A DNA stretch of 64,000 nucleotides from Apilactobacillus zhangqiuensis (GCF_019656215.1 NZ_BPLK01000001.1:186001-250000), one strand, 5' to 3'. Counted from the stretch's first letter, positions 28,114-37,042 are shown. Translations and numbers: made by a program. The notes: generated by a model from the sequence alone, not told the origin.

Positions 28114-28527
28114 ATGATCGATAAAAAGAAATTAATGGTCTTTTACTTTGCATACCAAGAAATAAATCGAATCGTCGATTTATCAAAGTATAACCTAACT
28201 TCAAATCAACAAAAAATGTTATTCTCAATTGATACTATCGATGAGATTACAATCAAACAATTATTACAAATTTTAGATATTTCAAAACAGGCACTAAACG
28301 TGGCCTGTCGTGATTTAAGAGAACGTAATCTCGTATTTACTGGACCGGCGAAGTCGGATAAGAGAAAAAAAGTCGTCTACTTAACAGATGATGGACGAAA
28401 ATTAATCGAAAAGATTGAAGCTGAACAGTTAAACTTTATTAATGCGATTTGCGATAGTACCAACTACAATTGGGAAGATACGATGAAGAAGCTAACTAAT
28501 AGTTATCTAGAAGATATTCAAAAATAA
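28114..28527 (+). CDS. MarR-type winged-helix regulator, probable alsS regulator
   Basis: This 137-aa protein has a helical dimerisation N-terminus, then TIKQLLQILDISKQALNVACRDLRERNLVFTGPAKSDKRKKVVYLTDDGRKLIE, which is the MarR helix-turn-helix plus the basic wing. The C-terminal helix (IEKIEAEQLNFINA) would complete the dimer. AAAGGAG precedes the ATG and overlaps the edge of an operator, implying autoregulation. Its divergent orientation makes it the best candidate to control acetolactate formation, perhaps in response to pyruvate or an acid signal; the ligand is unknown. Confidence 0.82.
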   Translation: MIDKKKLMVFYFAYQEINRIVDLSKYNLTSNQQKMLFSIDTIDEITIKQLLQILDISKQALNVACRDLRERNLVFTGPAKSDKRKKVVYLTDDGRKLIEKIEAEQLNFINAICDSTNYNWEDTMKKLTNSYLEDIQK

Positions 28528-28558
28528 AAAAACGTTGCTGATTAGCAACGTTTTTTTT
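28525..28558. terminator. Bidirectional terminator after the MarR-type gene
   Basis: The stem AAACGTTGCT/AGCAACGTTT with a 4-nt loop is flanked by A- and T-runs and is shared with the convergent CAP-like gene. Confidence 0.88.
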
Positions 28559-29303
28559 ATTTTGTTTCAATAACGACATAGTAGTTATTTGATTGGTTGG
28601 TTTTACCATTTAAAATGGTGGTATTTTTGGCGGAAACCCCAATCTTAGTGATGTTTCCATCTGTTAATAGTTTGGTGTAGTTTTGATCCGCACTATCCGA
28701 GATGTCTGAGTATAGAAGCCAACTTAGTGAGGTTCCACGGTAGTTGTCTTCATCACTAAATTGCCAGTATGCAACACTATCAGAGTTGGCCGGAACAGGA
28801 TTGTTTTCAATCGAAGTAATCTTGTTGTTAGCGTCTTTTTCCAAATCTGAATCTAATTGAAGTGGAGCTAGGCCGTTGTAACTTCTGGCATTATTGATAA
28901 CACCAATTGTATTAACCGCCATTTGGTGGTTAAATGATGCAGTCTTATTCAATTGAATCGCACCGTGCCAGGCGTAACCAATTAGTTGGCGGTTTTGGTA
29001 CAGTGCTTGATAGATTGCTTGGAATTTTTTGCCATTTTTGTATTTTTGCACGTGGTAACTAGTACCAACGGTTACGGGTTGATCTTGTAGTTTGTATAAT
29101 CTTTTTGCATGTTTGGTAAATGTCAAATCAGTGTATAAATATTCATAGTGCTTTGAATTGATGACCCCGACACCATGATTATTCTCGTCAGATACACTGT
29201 AGATATATGGTTTAGTATTCTTAGCCTTAGCGAATGCTTCATAACCGACTGTTGAGGCGTTAAGAGTAGAAAATAAGGCTAATAATATTAGGAATTTTTT
29301 CAT
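28557..29303 (-). CDS. Secreted protein with a degenerate CAP/SCP-like domain
   Basis: From the ATG at 29303 (behind GAAGGTG) the protein has 248 residues with a signal peptide of about 22 residues. The middle is rich in Tyr and Lys and is unassigned. The C-terminal third has the CAP pattern 'VNTIGVINNARSYNGLAPLQ' followed by LDSDLEKDANNKI, matching the xLNxxRxxxGLxxLxxDxxLxxxA signature of YkwD-like proteins. The usual active-site His residues are not evident, so a peptidoglycan or ligand-binding role is only inferred. The longer open frame upstream lacks a ribosome binding site. Confidence 0.65.
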   Translation of the reverse strand: MKKFLILLALFSTLNASTVGYEAFAKAKNTKPYIYSVSDENNHGVGVINSKHYEYLYTDLTFTKHAKRLYKLQDQPVTVGTSYHVQKYKNGKKFQAIYQALYQNRQLIGYAWHGAIQLNKTASFNHQMAVNTIGVINNARSYNGLAPLQLDSDLEKDANNKITSIENNPVPANSDSVAYWQFSDEDNYRGTSLSWLLYSDISDSADQNYTKLLTDGNITKIGVSAKNTTILNGKTNQSNNYYVVIETK

Positions 29304-29387
29304 TGATACACCTTCTTTGTTGATAATAGTATAGCAGTAATAATATCTGATAAATGTTAAACTATGGTTACAAAAAGAGGTAAAATC

Positions 29388-29471
29388 ATGAAACAAGATA
29401 AATTATTGGTAGCCGCAATGGTGATTGTCGGAATCATTCTATTGGGCTGCATTGTTGCCTATGTGGCCTAA
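29388..29471 (+). CDS. Small hydrophobic peptide, 27 aa
   Basis: A short frame with AGAGG nine bases before its ATG encodes a basic start (MKQDK), then an uninterrupted hydrophobic stretch LLVAAMVIVGIILLGCIVAY. It is followed within three bases by a terminator, so it forms a complete unit. It would be a single-pass membrane peptide. No homologue is recognised. The terminator also serves the convergent YdcF-like gene, so the hairpin alone does not prove transcription. Confidence 0.5.
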   Translation: MKQDKLLVAAMVIVGIILLGCIVAYVA

Positions 29472-29473
29472 AT

Positions 29474-29502
29474 AAAAAAGCATCGATATTCGATGCTTTT
29501 TT
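29474..29502. terminator. Bidirectional terminator
   Basis: The stem AAAGCATCG/CGATGCTTT with a 5-nt loop and A/T runs lies between the small peptide and the YdcF-like gene. Confidence 0.85.
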
Positions 29503-29503
29503 A

Positions 29504-30529
29504 TTATAGTTTGCTACCGACTGCAATCACTACGAACAATATCATTATCAATAGGTTAGCTAACTTGTGTTTCATTAAGATGGCAATGAATTCACGAATG
29601 ATGGCATTTGGTAAGAAGAATCCACTAGTCTTTGAGCCAATTCCACTAATATTCATGCCAGCATTTTTGGCGTAATCAGTGGCACGGTAAATGTGATAGT
29701 TGTTGGAAACAAAGATACCGTTATTTGGATCCAAGTTGTAGCGGTCGACAATTTTTTTAGAAAACGCAAAATTTTGAATGGTATTTACAGATTTGTCTTC
29801 TGCGATAACGTCATCTGGGTTAACGCCTTGTTGGATGACATAATCTCTCATTGCGACACCTTCAGGCACTGTTTCGTCGCCACCTTGACCACCGGAACAA
29901 ATGATTAGAGGATGTTTTTTTGAAACATCTACTTGTTTTTGATAGAAATCAATTGCACGATTGATTCTAGAAGCAAGTAGTGGCGAGACTTCATTTCCAT
30001 TTAATAATCCAGCGCCTAGCACAATGATAAAATCTTTATCTAGTTTTGGACGATAGAAATTACAAATCCAGACTGAAAGGGAGAATATCAAGAAGATACT
30101 TACCATGTAGAATGATCCCAACTCAGTGAAGTGTTCAAGCATCAAATTGTATGGTTTTGGTATGATTTTTCTGAAGAATATAAAACTCAATAGTGGATAT
30201 ACCAACAAGAACACACCAATAATTAGCGTTAATAGGTTGGCTAGTGAGTGATTTTCTCTTCTCCAGACGATAATCCCATTCCAAATTAATAAAATAGCAT
30301 GAAGAGCGTAAATTAACGTTAAGCCAATCATGATTAACATTGCTATTGTTAAGAATATTATATGTAGTATTTTGCTACTACTAATAAGTGAGAAAAACAT
30401 TACGTTTCCAGTTAATGCAAACACCGTCATTAAGAATAAGAATCCATTCCAAAATGATGCCTTTTTCTTATAAAACGACCAGCACAAAAGGCCGATGAAT
30501 ATTATTAATATTAAAGGTATAAAGTACAT
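29504..30529 (-). CDS. YdcF/SanA-like (DUF218) membrane protein
   Basis: About 341 aa from the ATG at 30529, chosen because AAGGAT is too close to the upstream ATG at 30538. The first half has five to six hydrophobic segments. The second half is the ElyC/SanA/YdcF domain: FIIVLGAGLLNGNEVSPLLASRI, LIICSGGQGGDETVPEGVAM, then EDKSVNTIQNFAFSKKI and VSNNYHIYRATDYAK. The last residues form a further helix. Such proteins are implicated in envelope precursor metabolism, but the reaction is not established. The unit is monocistronic. Confidence 0.88.
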   Translation of the reverse strand: MYFIPLILIIFIGLLCWSFYKKKASFWNGFLFLMTVFALTGNVMFFSLISSSKILHIIFLTIAMLIMIGLTLIYALHAILLIWNGIIVWRRENHSLANLLTLIIGVFLLVYPLLSFIFFRKIIPKPYNLMLEHFTELGSFYMVSIFLIFSLSVWICNFYRPKLDKDFIIVLGAGLLNGNEVSPLLASRINRAIDFYQKQVDVSKKHPLIICSGGQGGDETVPEGVAMRDYVIQQGVNPDDVIAEDKSVNTIQNFAFSKKIVDRYNLDPNNGIFVSNNYHIYRATDYAKNAGMNISGIGSKTSGFFLPNAIIREFIAILMKHKLANLLIMILFVVIAVGSKL

Positions 30530-30554
30530 ATATATCATCCTTATCTATTAGGAT

Positions 30555-30585
30555 AAAAAAGCCCACAAATAATTGTGAGCTTTTT
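30555..30585 (-). terminator. Terminator of the SEC10/PgrA-like gene
   Basis: On the minus strand the stem AAAGCTCACAA/TTGTGGGCTTT (one G-U pair) is followed by TTTTTT. Confidence 0.8.
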
Positions 30586-30603
30586 GTTTATCTCCATTTT
30601 ACA

Positions 30604-31626
30604 CTATACCAGTGTACCAGGAACATATTTCTTATTTACTAATTTATTGTGAGGAACCATAACAAAATGAATGCCACCAAATTTATCGAAGGAAACTGCG
30701 AAATAGTTTGGTTGGTATTTCTTGTGAATGTCCAAGTTCATTAGTGCGGTAGCATGGCCCCAATATGATGGGCCATCTTCAAATAGTTGAAGTGCAATTG
30801 AATTGTATACAGCATGCTTTAAAGCTGCCATTGTAACTACACGCTTTTTTAGCTTAGTACTAGTTAAAGCAAATGATGGGTTATCACTGTAGTTTTCTTC
30901 AGCAACGTCTGAAATGTTGTATTTCTTAGATGCAACAGCTCTAGTTCTTAAGTCATGACCGGTCTTTTTGCCGGTGTTGTTCCAATTATCCTTACTGTAA
31001 ACATCTGCAAATGTTTGGGCAACGGCAATTGTATTTTTAGATGATTTGTATTGAATTCCTTTAGCTTGCTTAATAGCTGGATTCAATACACTTAATGCAA
31101 ATTTAGTAAGTTCTTTTCTTTGACTGTAGGTCATCTTGTTTAAATTTACATTTCTACTTAAATCTTTCTTGCTAGGGGTAAATGAGTTTATTGCTAGTCC
31201 TTTTAGACCAATCTTACCCATTGCCACTTGCAACTTATAGTTACCAATTGATTTTTCACTTGCTGCTTTTTTTAAGGAAGCATTAGTGTATCCCTTAGGC
31301 AACTTAATAACGTTTTTAGGATTCTTTTTAGCTCTATAGTTAATTTTAGTTACAAAATTAGCATCAGAACCAGGATCTGTAACTTGGTTGCCTGACACGT
31401 GCATTGCTTGAGTTGGAATGAAATTATTCAAGTCAGTGCTAGTTAGTTTACTGATGGATTTGGTAGTTGCGATAATTGCGTCATCAGTAGTTTGTTGTTT
31501 GAACTTCATAATTAGTGATGATTCTTTTTTAGTTGAACTTGCTTGCGTTTTTACAGCAGGTGCTGATGAAGCGATTGCAGATCCAATTAATGCAGCAGAT
31601 ACAATCATTTTAATTGTCTTTTTCAT
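30604..31626 (-). CDS. Secreted SEC10/PgrA surface-exclusion-like protein
   Basis: This 340-aa protein has a signal peptide (about residues 1-29, ending TQA). The C-terminal half fits the SEC10/PgrA surface exclusion domain, a CAP-superfamily relative common in lactobacilli: LNKMTYSQRKELTKFALSVLN, then IAVAQTFADVYSKDNWN, GHDLRTRAV, NYSDNP, and a final SYWGHATALMNLD and YFAVSFDKFGGIHFVMVP. No LPxTG sorting motif follows, so it is secreted or loosely bound. The N-terminal region is Lys/Thr-rich and unassigned. A small membrane protein gene lies 12 bases upstream on the same strand. Confidence 0.75.
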   Translation of the reverse strand: MKKTIKMIVSAALIGSAIASSAPAVKTQASSTKKESSLIMKFKQQTTDDAIIATTKSISKLTSTDLNNFIPTQAMHVSGNQVTDPGSDANFVTKINYRAKKNPKNVIKLPKGYTNASLKKAASEKSIGNYKLQVAMGKIGLKGLAINSFTPSKKDLSRNVNLNKMTYSQRKELTKFALSVLNPAIKQAKGIQYKSSKNTIAVAQTFADVYSKDNWNNTGKKTGHDLRTRAVASKKYNISDVAEENYSDNPSFALTSTKLKKRVVTMAALKHAVYNSIALQLFEDGPSYWGHATALMNLDIHKKYQPNYFAVSFDKFGGIHFVMVPHNKLVNKKYVPGTLV

Positions 31627-31637
31627 AGTATTTACCC

Positions 31638-31859
31638 CTATTTACTTCCTAATAAATATACAGCTAATCCAACCAGGATTACCCCAATTACGACAATGAA
31701 TAAACCAAATTTAATTAATTTTCCACCGATTCCGTCCCAAGCAGGTTGATTTGACATCGCGCGAAGCTTAAAGAAGAACCAGCCAATTCCCATACAAATG
31801 GCACCGAATAAAAATACGCCGTATGCAAAAAGCATAAAGTAACTTTGTGTGTGTTGCAT
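31638..31859 (-). CDS. Small two-helix membrane protein of unknown function
   Basis: This protein of about 73 aa has two hydrophobic helices (YFMLFAYGVFLFGAICMGIGWFFF and LIKFGLFIVVIGVILVGLAVYLL) separated by a short polar loop. GAGGGG abuts the GTG at 31868, so the ATG at 31859 is the better start. It ends 12 bases before the secreted SEC10-like gene, so they are probably cotranscribed. No family is recognised. Confidence 0.65.
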   Translation of the reverse strand: MQHTQSYFMLFAYGVFLFGAICMGIGWFFFKLRAMSNQPAWDGIGGKLIKFGLFIVVIGVILVGLAVYLLGSK

Positions 31860-32032
31860 TTCTTTCACCCCTCATTGAAAGTTTTATTTAGAATATATTA
31901 TCATAGTTTGCATTTAGCTCAAATATTATAGATGCAATCTTAAAAATTACTTAATATTTTCAGTAAATTTACTTAAGTGTTATAATTCTAAATTATGTGT
32001 CAAGATTTCAAAATAAGGAGATGAGTTCACCC

Positions 32033-33241
32033 TTGGGTGATCGAGCGATAAATTGGAAACAAAACCTAAATGTTTTATGGTTTGGGACATTCGTAGCCGG
32101 AATCGGATTTAGTAGTATCAGTCCATTCATTGCATTGTTTATAGGTCAACTAGGCAATTACAACGCTACTCAAACATCAATCTACAGTGGGATGGCATTT
32201 GCAGCTCCATTTCTAGTTAAGATGATTGTTTCGCCATTGTGGGGTATCTTAGCTGATAAATATGGTAGAAAACCAATGTTACTTAGAGCATCTTTGGGGA
32301 TGGCAATTGTAATTGGTGCAATGAGTCTGGTCACCAGTGCATGGCAACTAATTGTCTTGCGTCTATTGCAAGGTGTCTTTTCTGGATTCATCAGTAATGC
32401 CAATGCTTTAGTGGCTGCCGAGACACCAAAGAGCCAAGTTGGTCATGCTTCTGGAAAACTAGCGACAGGAAACGTATCAGGAACATTAATCGGACCGATG
32501 ATAGGTGGTTTAATTGCCGATACTTTTGGTTATCGTTATACATTCTTGATTACTGGTTTAGCTATGCTGGTAGCATTCATCCTAAGTATCTTTTTCGTTC
32601 ATGAAAACTTCAAACCGGTGCCACACGAAAAAGGGGAAAAACAACCTCATTTTCTATCTGGAATCCCAACCAAACAAATCTTGTTTGGAATGTTTTTAAC
32701 CACCTTATTTATTCAAGCAACTAATAACTCAATCTCACCAATCTTGAGTTTGTACGTTAAACAATTGGATCCAACATCGACCAACATTGCGTTAACCGCT
32801 GGAATTATCCAGGCAATTAACGGGGTGGCTATGATATCAGTAGCACCATTCTTCGGGCGTCTAGGTGATAGGATTGGGTCTCATCAAATCTTGAAGTTCG
32901 GCTTAGTCTTTTCAATGGGAGTATTCTTCCTAACGACATTCGCACAAAACGTTTGGCAACTAGGAGCGCTACGTTTTCTAATCGGGATATCCGATGCTGC
33001 ACTATTGCCAACTGTTCAAGCAATCCTAGCTAAGTACAGTCCACATGATCGAATCAGTCAGGTCTTTAGTTGGAACCAAAGTTTCCAAGCTGCTGGTAAC
33101 GTAACGGGACCGATGATTGGTTCGGCCGTTGTCTTGATTGGTGGATATCGTGGAGTGTTCATTGCAACTACTATCTTGGCTGGAATTAACTTATTCCTAG
33201 TTCGTAAGAACATTAAATCAATTGAAACCGATAAGAACTAA
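32033..33241 (+). CDS. MFS drug efflux-type transporter
   Basis: This drug:H+ antiporter-type facilitator of about 402 aa has twelve helices, with signature A as PLWGILADKYGRKPMLL, the motif C-like LATGNVSGTLIGPMIGGLIAD in helix 5, and a second A-like FFGRLGDRIG in the C-half. It resembles multidrug exporters of the PmrA/MdtG type. The start is uncertain: AAGGAG at 32015-32020 abuts an in-frame ATG, so the TTG at 32033 is preferred. A GTG at 31997 lacks a binding site. It forms its own unit. Substrates cannot be predicted. Confidence 0.85.
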   Translation: MGDRAINWKQNLNVLWFGTFVAGIGFSSISPFIALFIGQLGNYNATQTSIYSGMAFAAPFLVKMIVSPLWGILADKYGRKPMLLRASLGMAIVIGAMSLVTSAWQLIVLRLLQGVFSGFISNANALVAAETPKSQVGHASGKLATGNVSGTLIGPMIGGLIADTFGYRYTFLITGLAMLVAFILSIFFVHENFKPVPHEKGEKQPHFLSGIPTKQILFGMFLTTLFIQATNNSISPILSLYVKQLDPTSTNIALTAGIIQAINGVAMISVAPFFGRLGDRIGSHQILKFGLVFSMGVFFLTTFAQNVWQLGALRFLIGISDAALLPTVQAILAKYSPHDRISQVFSWNQSFQAAGNVTGPMIGSAVVLIGGYRGVFIATTILAGINLFLVRKNIKSIETDKN

Positions 33242-33303
33242 ATATTTGTTAAATGATGAAACATCATTATAATTAATAGGATAATATTTGGAGGTGGATT
33301 GCG

Positions 33304-33558
33304 ATGACTAGAGAAGAAATTGATAACAATTTACTAACATTAAAAAGAACGCGTTCACACATCATTAATGCACTAGATGGAACCAATCGTGACAGCAATG
33401 TTATTCGTGACATTGACCATTTGGTGGAATACTTGAATGAAACCGATGAGCGCGAAATAACACAAGAATATGTAGATCGTAAGTTTAGAATCATCAAGGG
33501 TGAAATTAACTGTTCACTTGATTGTTTCAATAACGCAATGAAAGCATTGACTAAGTAG
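33304..33558 (+). CDS. Small soluble helical protein, 84 aa, unknown
   Basis: The protein is charged, with two or three predicted helices, Cys residues at NCSLDC and no signal or membrane segment. GGAGGTGG precedes the ATG and a terminator overlaps the stop, so expression is likely. It is a single-gene unit between an efflux transporter and an oxidoreductase. I recognise no family. Confidence 0.65.
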   Translation: MTREEIDNNLLTLKRTRSHIINALDGTNRDSNVIRDIDHLVEYLNETDEREITQEYVDRKFRIIKGEINCSLDCFNNAMKALTK

Positions 33559-33585
33559 GCATCCAAAGGCGGTGCCTTTTTCTTT
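33557..33585 (+). terminator. Terminator after the 84-aa protein gene
   Basis: The stem AGGCATCC/GGTGCCT (imperfect) is followed by TTTTTCTTTT. Confidence 0.7.
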
Positions 33586-33644
33586 TGTTTAATAGTTTAC
33601 ACGTGTATAATAACTTACATAAAGTAAGCAAAAGGAAGATGAAT

Positions 33645-34679
33645 ATGTCAAAATTACTTGCACCCGCAAATGTTGGTGGACTAGATCTTAAGAATCGAGT
33701 AGTGATGTCACCAATGTGTACCTATGAGGTAATTCGTGAAAATGGAATCGCTACACCATTTCACTTTGCTCACTATGGGATGCGTGCAATTAGTGGCGTT
33801 TGCTTGATTATTACCGAATCGACAGCCGTTGACCCAAGAGGTCGTATCAGTAACAACGACCTAGGGTTATGGAATGACGAACAAGTTAGTGAATTTAGTC
33901 GATTAGTTGAGTCACTTCACTACTTAGGTTCAAAGGTAGGAGTTCAATTGAACCATGCCGGTAGAAAGGCTGCCGACGAAGATGTTCCGGTTGCGCCAAG
34001 TGCGATTTCTTTTAGCGACGATAGCAACACACCAGTTGAACTAAGTAAGGAAGATATCGCAAACATCGTTGCAGAATTTGGTCAAGCTGCCAAACGCGCT
34101 AGCGACGCAGGCGTGGACATGGTTGAAATTCATGGTGCCCACGGTTACTTGTTGAACCAATTCTTATCAGCGGTTTCCAACAAACGTGTTGACGAATACG
34201 GGGGTAGCCTAGAAAACCGTTTCCGCATCGTTTCTGAAGTGATTGATGCCGTAAAGGCTAACTTTGCTGGTCCTGTCTGGATTCGTTTGTCATTAACTGA
34301 TTACGATGACAGTGGGCTACAAAACACCATGTCTGACTGGCAACAAATTGGTAAGTGGTTAGAAGATGCTGGAATTAAACTAATTGATGTTTCAACCGGT
34401 GGATTATTACCAAAGGGACCTAATTTCCCAGTTCATGATGGATATCAAACTCCATTTGCCACTGAACTAAAAAAAGCGGTAGATATTGATGTTTCAACTG
34501 TTGGTTTGTTAGATAACCCTGGTTTAGCAGAATACATCCTACAAAATAATCAAGCCGACTTGATTATGGAAGGAAGAGCATTGCTACGTAACACCAATTG
34601 GCTAGCCGATGCCGCTAAAGAATTACACGATCATGACTTCAAGGTCTTCGATGCCTCATATGAACGTGGTCAAAAATAA
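33645..34679 (+). CDS. NADPH-dependent flavin oxidoreductase, YqjM-like old yellow enzyme
   Basis: This 344-aa FMN TIM-barrel enzyme reduces activated C=C bonds of enals, enones and similar electrophiles. Features are NRVVMSPMCTYE with the Cys that tunes FMN in YqjM, HFAHYGMRA, GVQLNHAGRKA, the substrate-binding MVEIHGAHGYLLNQFLS with both His, RVDEYGGSLENRFR, and DLIMEGRALL near the C-terminus. Length and motifs match the thermophilic-like OYE class. AAGGAAG supports the ATG at 33645. The natural substrate is unknown; a stress-detoxification role is typical of the family. Confidence 0.92.
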   Translation: MSKLLAPANVGGLDLKNRVVMSPMCTYEVIRENGIATPFHFAHYGMRAISGVCLIITESTAVDPRGRISNNDLGLWNDEQVSEFSRLVESLHYLGSKVGVQLNHAGRKAADEDVPVAPSAISFSDDSNTPVELSKEDIANIVAEFGQAAKRASDAGVDMVEIHGAHGYLLNQFLSAVSNKRVDEYGGSLENRFRIVSEVIDAVKANFAGPVWIRLSLTDYDDSGLQNTMSDWQQIGKWLEDAGIKLIDVSTGGLLPKGPNFPVHDGYQTPFATELKKAVDIDVSTVGLLDNPGLAEYILQNNQADLIMEGRALLRNTNWLADAAKELHDHDFKVFDASYERGQK

Positions 34680-34684
34680 TCAAA

Positions 34685-34717
34685 CAAAAAAGATATCCAT
34701 TTGGATATCTTTTTTTA
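34685..34717 (+). terminator. Terminator after the OYE gene
   Basis: The stem AAGATATCC/GGATATCTT with a 4-nt loop is followed by a T-run. Confidence 0.88.
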
Positions 34718-34792
34718 ATGGTAAAATTTTGTCATCTAATTTTAATTTGTTATATAATTATTCTATTACAGCGAATAAAATGAGGTGATTAT

Positions 34793-35074
34793 ATGTATTG
34801 GACAGACGAAAGAATAATGACATACCGTGCGAAAATAAAGGGGGCATGGTACGTTCAAAAATTCCAACAATACTATCAATTCGACCTTCGCAAACCAGAA
34901 GATAAGATGAGAATGTATCGTCAATTGGAACCCAAAACAATTAAGTCTTATTTTGATGATTTAATCGACACCTACGAAAAGAACTTCTTGGAACAATTAG
35001 ATAACATGAGTACCGATGATTTATTGGAAACATTAGATTCATTAAGGGATGAAGGATATATTGATATCATGTAA
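34793..35074 (+). CDS. Small soluble protein, 93 aa, unknown
   Basis: The protein begins MYWTDERIMTYRAKIKGAWY and is rich in Tyr, Asp and Leu, with a helical acidic C-terminus (DDLLETLDSLRDEGYIDIM). GAGGTG precedes the ATG. A terminator directly follows. No motif is recognised; it has its own unit. Confidence 0.65.
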   Translation: MYWTDERIMTYRAKIKGAWYVQKFQQYYQFDLRKPEDKMRMYRQLEPKTIKSYFDDLIDTYEKNFLEQLDNMSTDDLLETLDSLRDEGYIDIM

Positions 35075-35106
35075 AAAAGAACCGATTTAACATCGGTTCT
35101 TTTTTA
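35073..35106. terminator. Bidirectional terminator
   Basis: The stem AAGAACCGAT/ATCGGTTCTT with a 5-nt loop separates two convergent genes. Confidence 0.88.
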
Positions 35107-35709
35107 TTAGTTATTATTATTCAAACTTACGGATTGCTTTTCACTAAGCTTTTTATCCTTAAAGGTTAAGTTGTAGGCGTGTGAATTGTCATATTGGTAG
35201 GTCATAAATGACATTCCATCAGCTTCTTGTTGTGAAAGTGGCGCACCTAAAGTGGCTTCAACGTCACCAAATGAGGTGTTCTTTTTAATTTTTTCAATTT
35301 GTTGCTTCTTTAGGATCTTAGCAGCTGTATTTTGTTGGTAACCCTTGCTCAAAACTTTGTTCTTATAAACAATTACAAATATGTATTGTAGTTGAGCGTT
35401 ACCACCCATTTGCCAAGTGTATTGTTTAGCTTGGGCATTGTTGGTTAAATTGGTGTTGGTAGTTCTTGAAGGTTTGCCTAACAAGTTAACAACTTGCTTG
35501 TAGCTTGAACCACCGTGTAATTGTTGATCAGTGTATTTGATTTGTTGGTACTTTTCTAATGAGATACCTGAAGTGTTTAAAGCATCTGATAGGGAAGGCT
35601 TAGGTGCTGAGATTGTTTCGTTGGTATTTGCGACCTTCTTTTTACCACAGGCGCTTAATACTAATAAGCAGGTAAAAAGCGCAAGCAAAATCTTAAAAGT
35701 TTTATTCAT
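35107..35709 (-). CDS. Lipoprotein with tandem SmpA/DUF3862-like modules
   Basis: This 200-aa protein starts at the ATG at 35709, chosen by GAGGAG seven bases upstream. Residues 1-21 are a lipoprotein signal ending in the lipobox LSAC. Two related modules follow: YKQVVNLLGKPSRTT...YTWQ and FGDVEATLGAPLSQQ...YQYD, each the 'YxxVxxxLGxP' turn and strand of SmpA/BLIP-like folds. These often bind proteins at the cell surface. It is exposed outside the membrane; the role is unknown. Confidence 0.75.
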   Translation of the reverse strand: MNKTFKILLALFTCLLVLSACGKKKVANTNETISAPKPSLSDALNTSGISLEKYQQIKYTDQQLHGGSSYKQVVNLLGKPSRTTNTNLTNNAQAKQYTWQMGGNAQLQYIFVIVYKNKVLSKGYQQNTAAKILKKQQIEKIKKNTSFGDVEATLGAPLSQQEADGMSFMTYQYDNSHAYNLTFKDKKLSEKQSVSLNNNN

Positions 35710-35883
35710 ACTATATCTCCTCAATATGTTCTATTAGTATTTTAATCAAAGAGAGTGATAAATATCAATAATTTAAATTATTTATTCATAATTTACTGAT
35801 GCAATTTAGCAAACCAAAAACTTGTAATCAATCGTTTTACCTAATACCATGGTGGTGAAGAAAGAAAAAAGGAGGTTGTATCT

Positions 35884-36396
35884 ATGAGTAAGATTGCTGC
35901 AATTGTTACCAGCGGATACGAAGATTCTGAATTAACTTCACCTAAGAAGGCATTGGAAGATGCAAGTCATCAAGTTGAAATTATCGAAGAAATGGCCGGA
36001 AACACAATTACCGGTGAACATGGTGATAAGCAAAAGGTTGATTTAGGTATCGACGATGCCAACTTCGACGATTACGACGCGCTGTTATTACCTGGTGGTG
36101 GCTCTCCAGATGCGTTGAGAGCAGATGATCGTTTCAATGATTTTGTAAAACGTTTTCTATTGGCTAACAAGCCGGTATTTGCAATTTGTCACGGTCCTCA
36201 ATTCTTTATCCAAACCGGATTAGCAAGTGAATTGAAGTTGACTGCTTACACAACAATCAGATATGACCTATTTTATGCTGGTGCTGAAGTTCATGATGAA
36301 CCGGTCGTAGTGGATGATAAACACAAGTTAGTTACAAGTAGAACCCCTGACGACTTAGACGCATTCAATGCTGAAATAGTTAAGTTTGTAAAATAA
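35884..36396 (+). CDS. DJ-1/PfpI-family protein (YraA/YhbO-like)
   Basis: This 170-aa protein has KIAAIVTSGYEDSELTSPKKAL, LLLPGGGSPDALR, and the nucleophile elbow PVFAICHGPQFFIQTG with Cys about residue 102 followed by His. The length and AICHGP motif place it among PfpI-type stress proteins, reported as proteases or glyoxalase/deglycase-like enzymes; which activity applies is undecided. AAAGGAGG precedes the ATG. It is transcribed alone and ends at a terminator shared with a TetR gene. Confidence 0.9.
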   Translation: MSKIAAIVTSGYEDSELTSPKKALEDASHQVEIIEEMAGNTITGEHGDKQKVDLGIDDANFDDYDALLLPGGGSPDALRADDRFNDFVKRFLLANKPVFAICHGPQFFIQTGLASELKLTAYTTIRYDLFYAGAEVHDEPVVVDDKHKLVTSRTPDDLDAFNAEIVKFVK

Positions 36397-36398
36397 AA

Positions 36399-36430
36399 CA
36401 AAAAAGAAGCCTGTTTAGGCTTCTTTTTTT
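36399..36430. terminator. Bidirectional terminator
   Basis: The stem AAGAAGCCT/AGGCTTCTT with A- and T-runs lies between the PfpI-like gene and the TetR-type gene. Confidence 0.88.
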
Positions 36431-36998
36431 ATCTTCTGATAACAATGCCACAAATTTCAGTCATTGAAGTATTGATTAGACGGTAGAAAACCTTTTTGAA
36501 TTCTTCAACTGACAATGGAATTGGTTGTGAAATCCAAGACATGATTGCATCTAAAATGACTCTGAAGAAGAAAGTTAACACGTAGTACTTAGGGATGCCA
36601 TATTTCTTTTCATCGTAGTGTTCAAAGTAGGGAACTAGGAATTTTGAGTAGTGGCTACTTAAAAATGAGAACAATTGAGGTTCATAGAATTCGTATAGAA
36701 CCTTGATGTATTCACGATCGTCGTAGACGATTGGGAATACCTTTTCACTTAGGATATAGAAAAAGTTATCATAATTTTTATCAACGTTAACGAATTGTTC
36801 ATCTAAAGAATGGCTGATACTGGTTTCGATGAAGTTAACGATGTCGAGTTTATTCTTGAAGTGGTTGTAAAAAGTACCACGAGAAATGTTTGCGTTTTCA
36901 ATGATGTCGTTTGTACTAATAGTGTTAATGTCTTGATGAGCCGATAAATTCAGAAAAGACATTACGATTCTCTTCTTGGATTTGCTTTTAATAAACAT
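36429..36998 (-). CDS. TetR-family regulator
   Basis: In this 189-aa protein the N-terminal helix-turn-helix is NTISTNDIIENANISRGTFYNHFKNKLDIVNFIE, the classical TetR recognition helix ending in FYNHFKNK. The C-terminal ligand domain is Tyr/Phe-rich and resembles TetR_C_7-type regulators of lactobacilli. AAGGGGGA lies ten bases before the ATG. A palindrome about 45-60 bases upstream is a likely autoregulatory site. No target gene is adjacent; glpF is 660 bases away on the other strand. Confidence 0.88.
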   Translation of the reverse strand: MFIKSKSKKRIVMSFLNLSAHQDINTISTNDIIENANISRGTFYNHFKNKLDIVNFIETSISHSLDEQFVNVDKNYDNFFYILSEKVFPIVYDDREYIKVLYEFYEPQLFSFLSSHYSKFLVPYFEHYDEKKYGIPKYYVLTFFFRVILDAIMSWISQPIPLSVEEFKKVFYRLINTSMTEICGIVIRR

Positions 36999-37042
36999 TC
37001 TGATTAAGTCCCCCTTATAAATTTTTACTATTCAGGGCTGAG

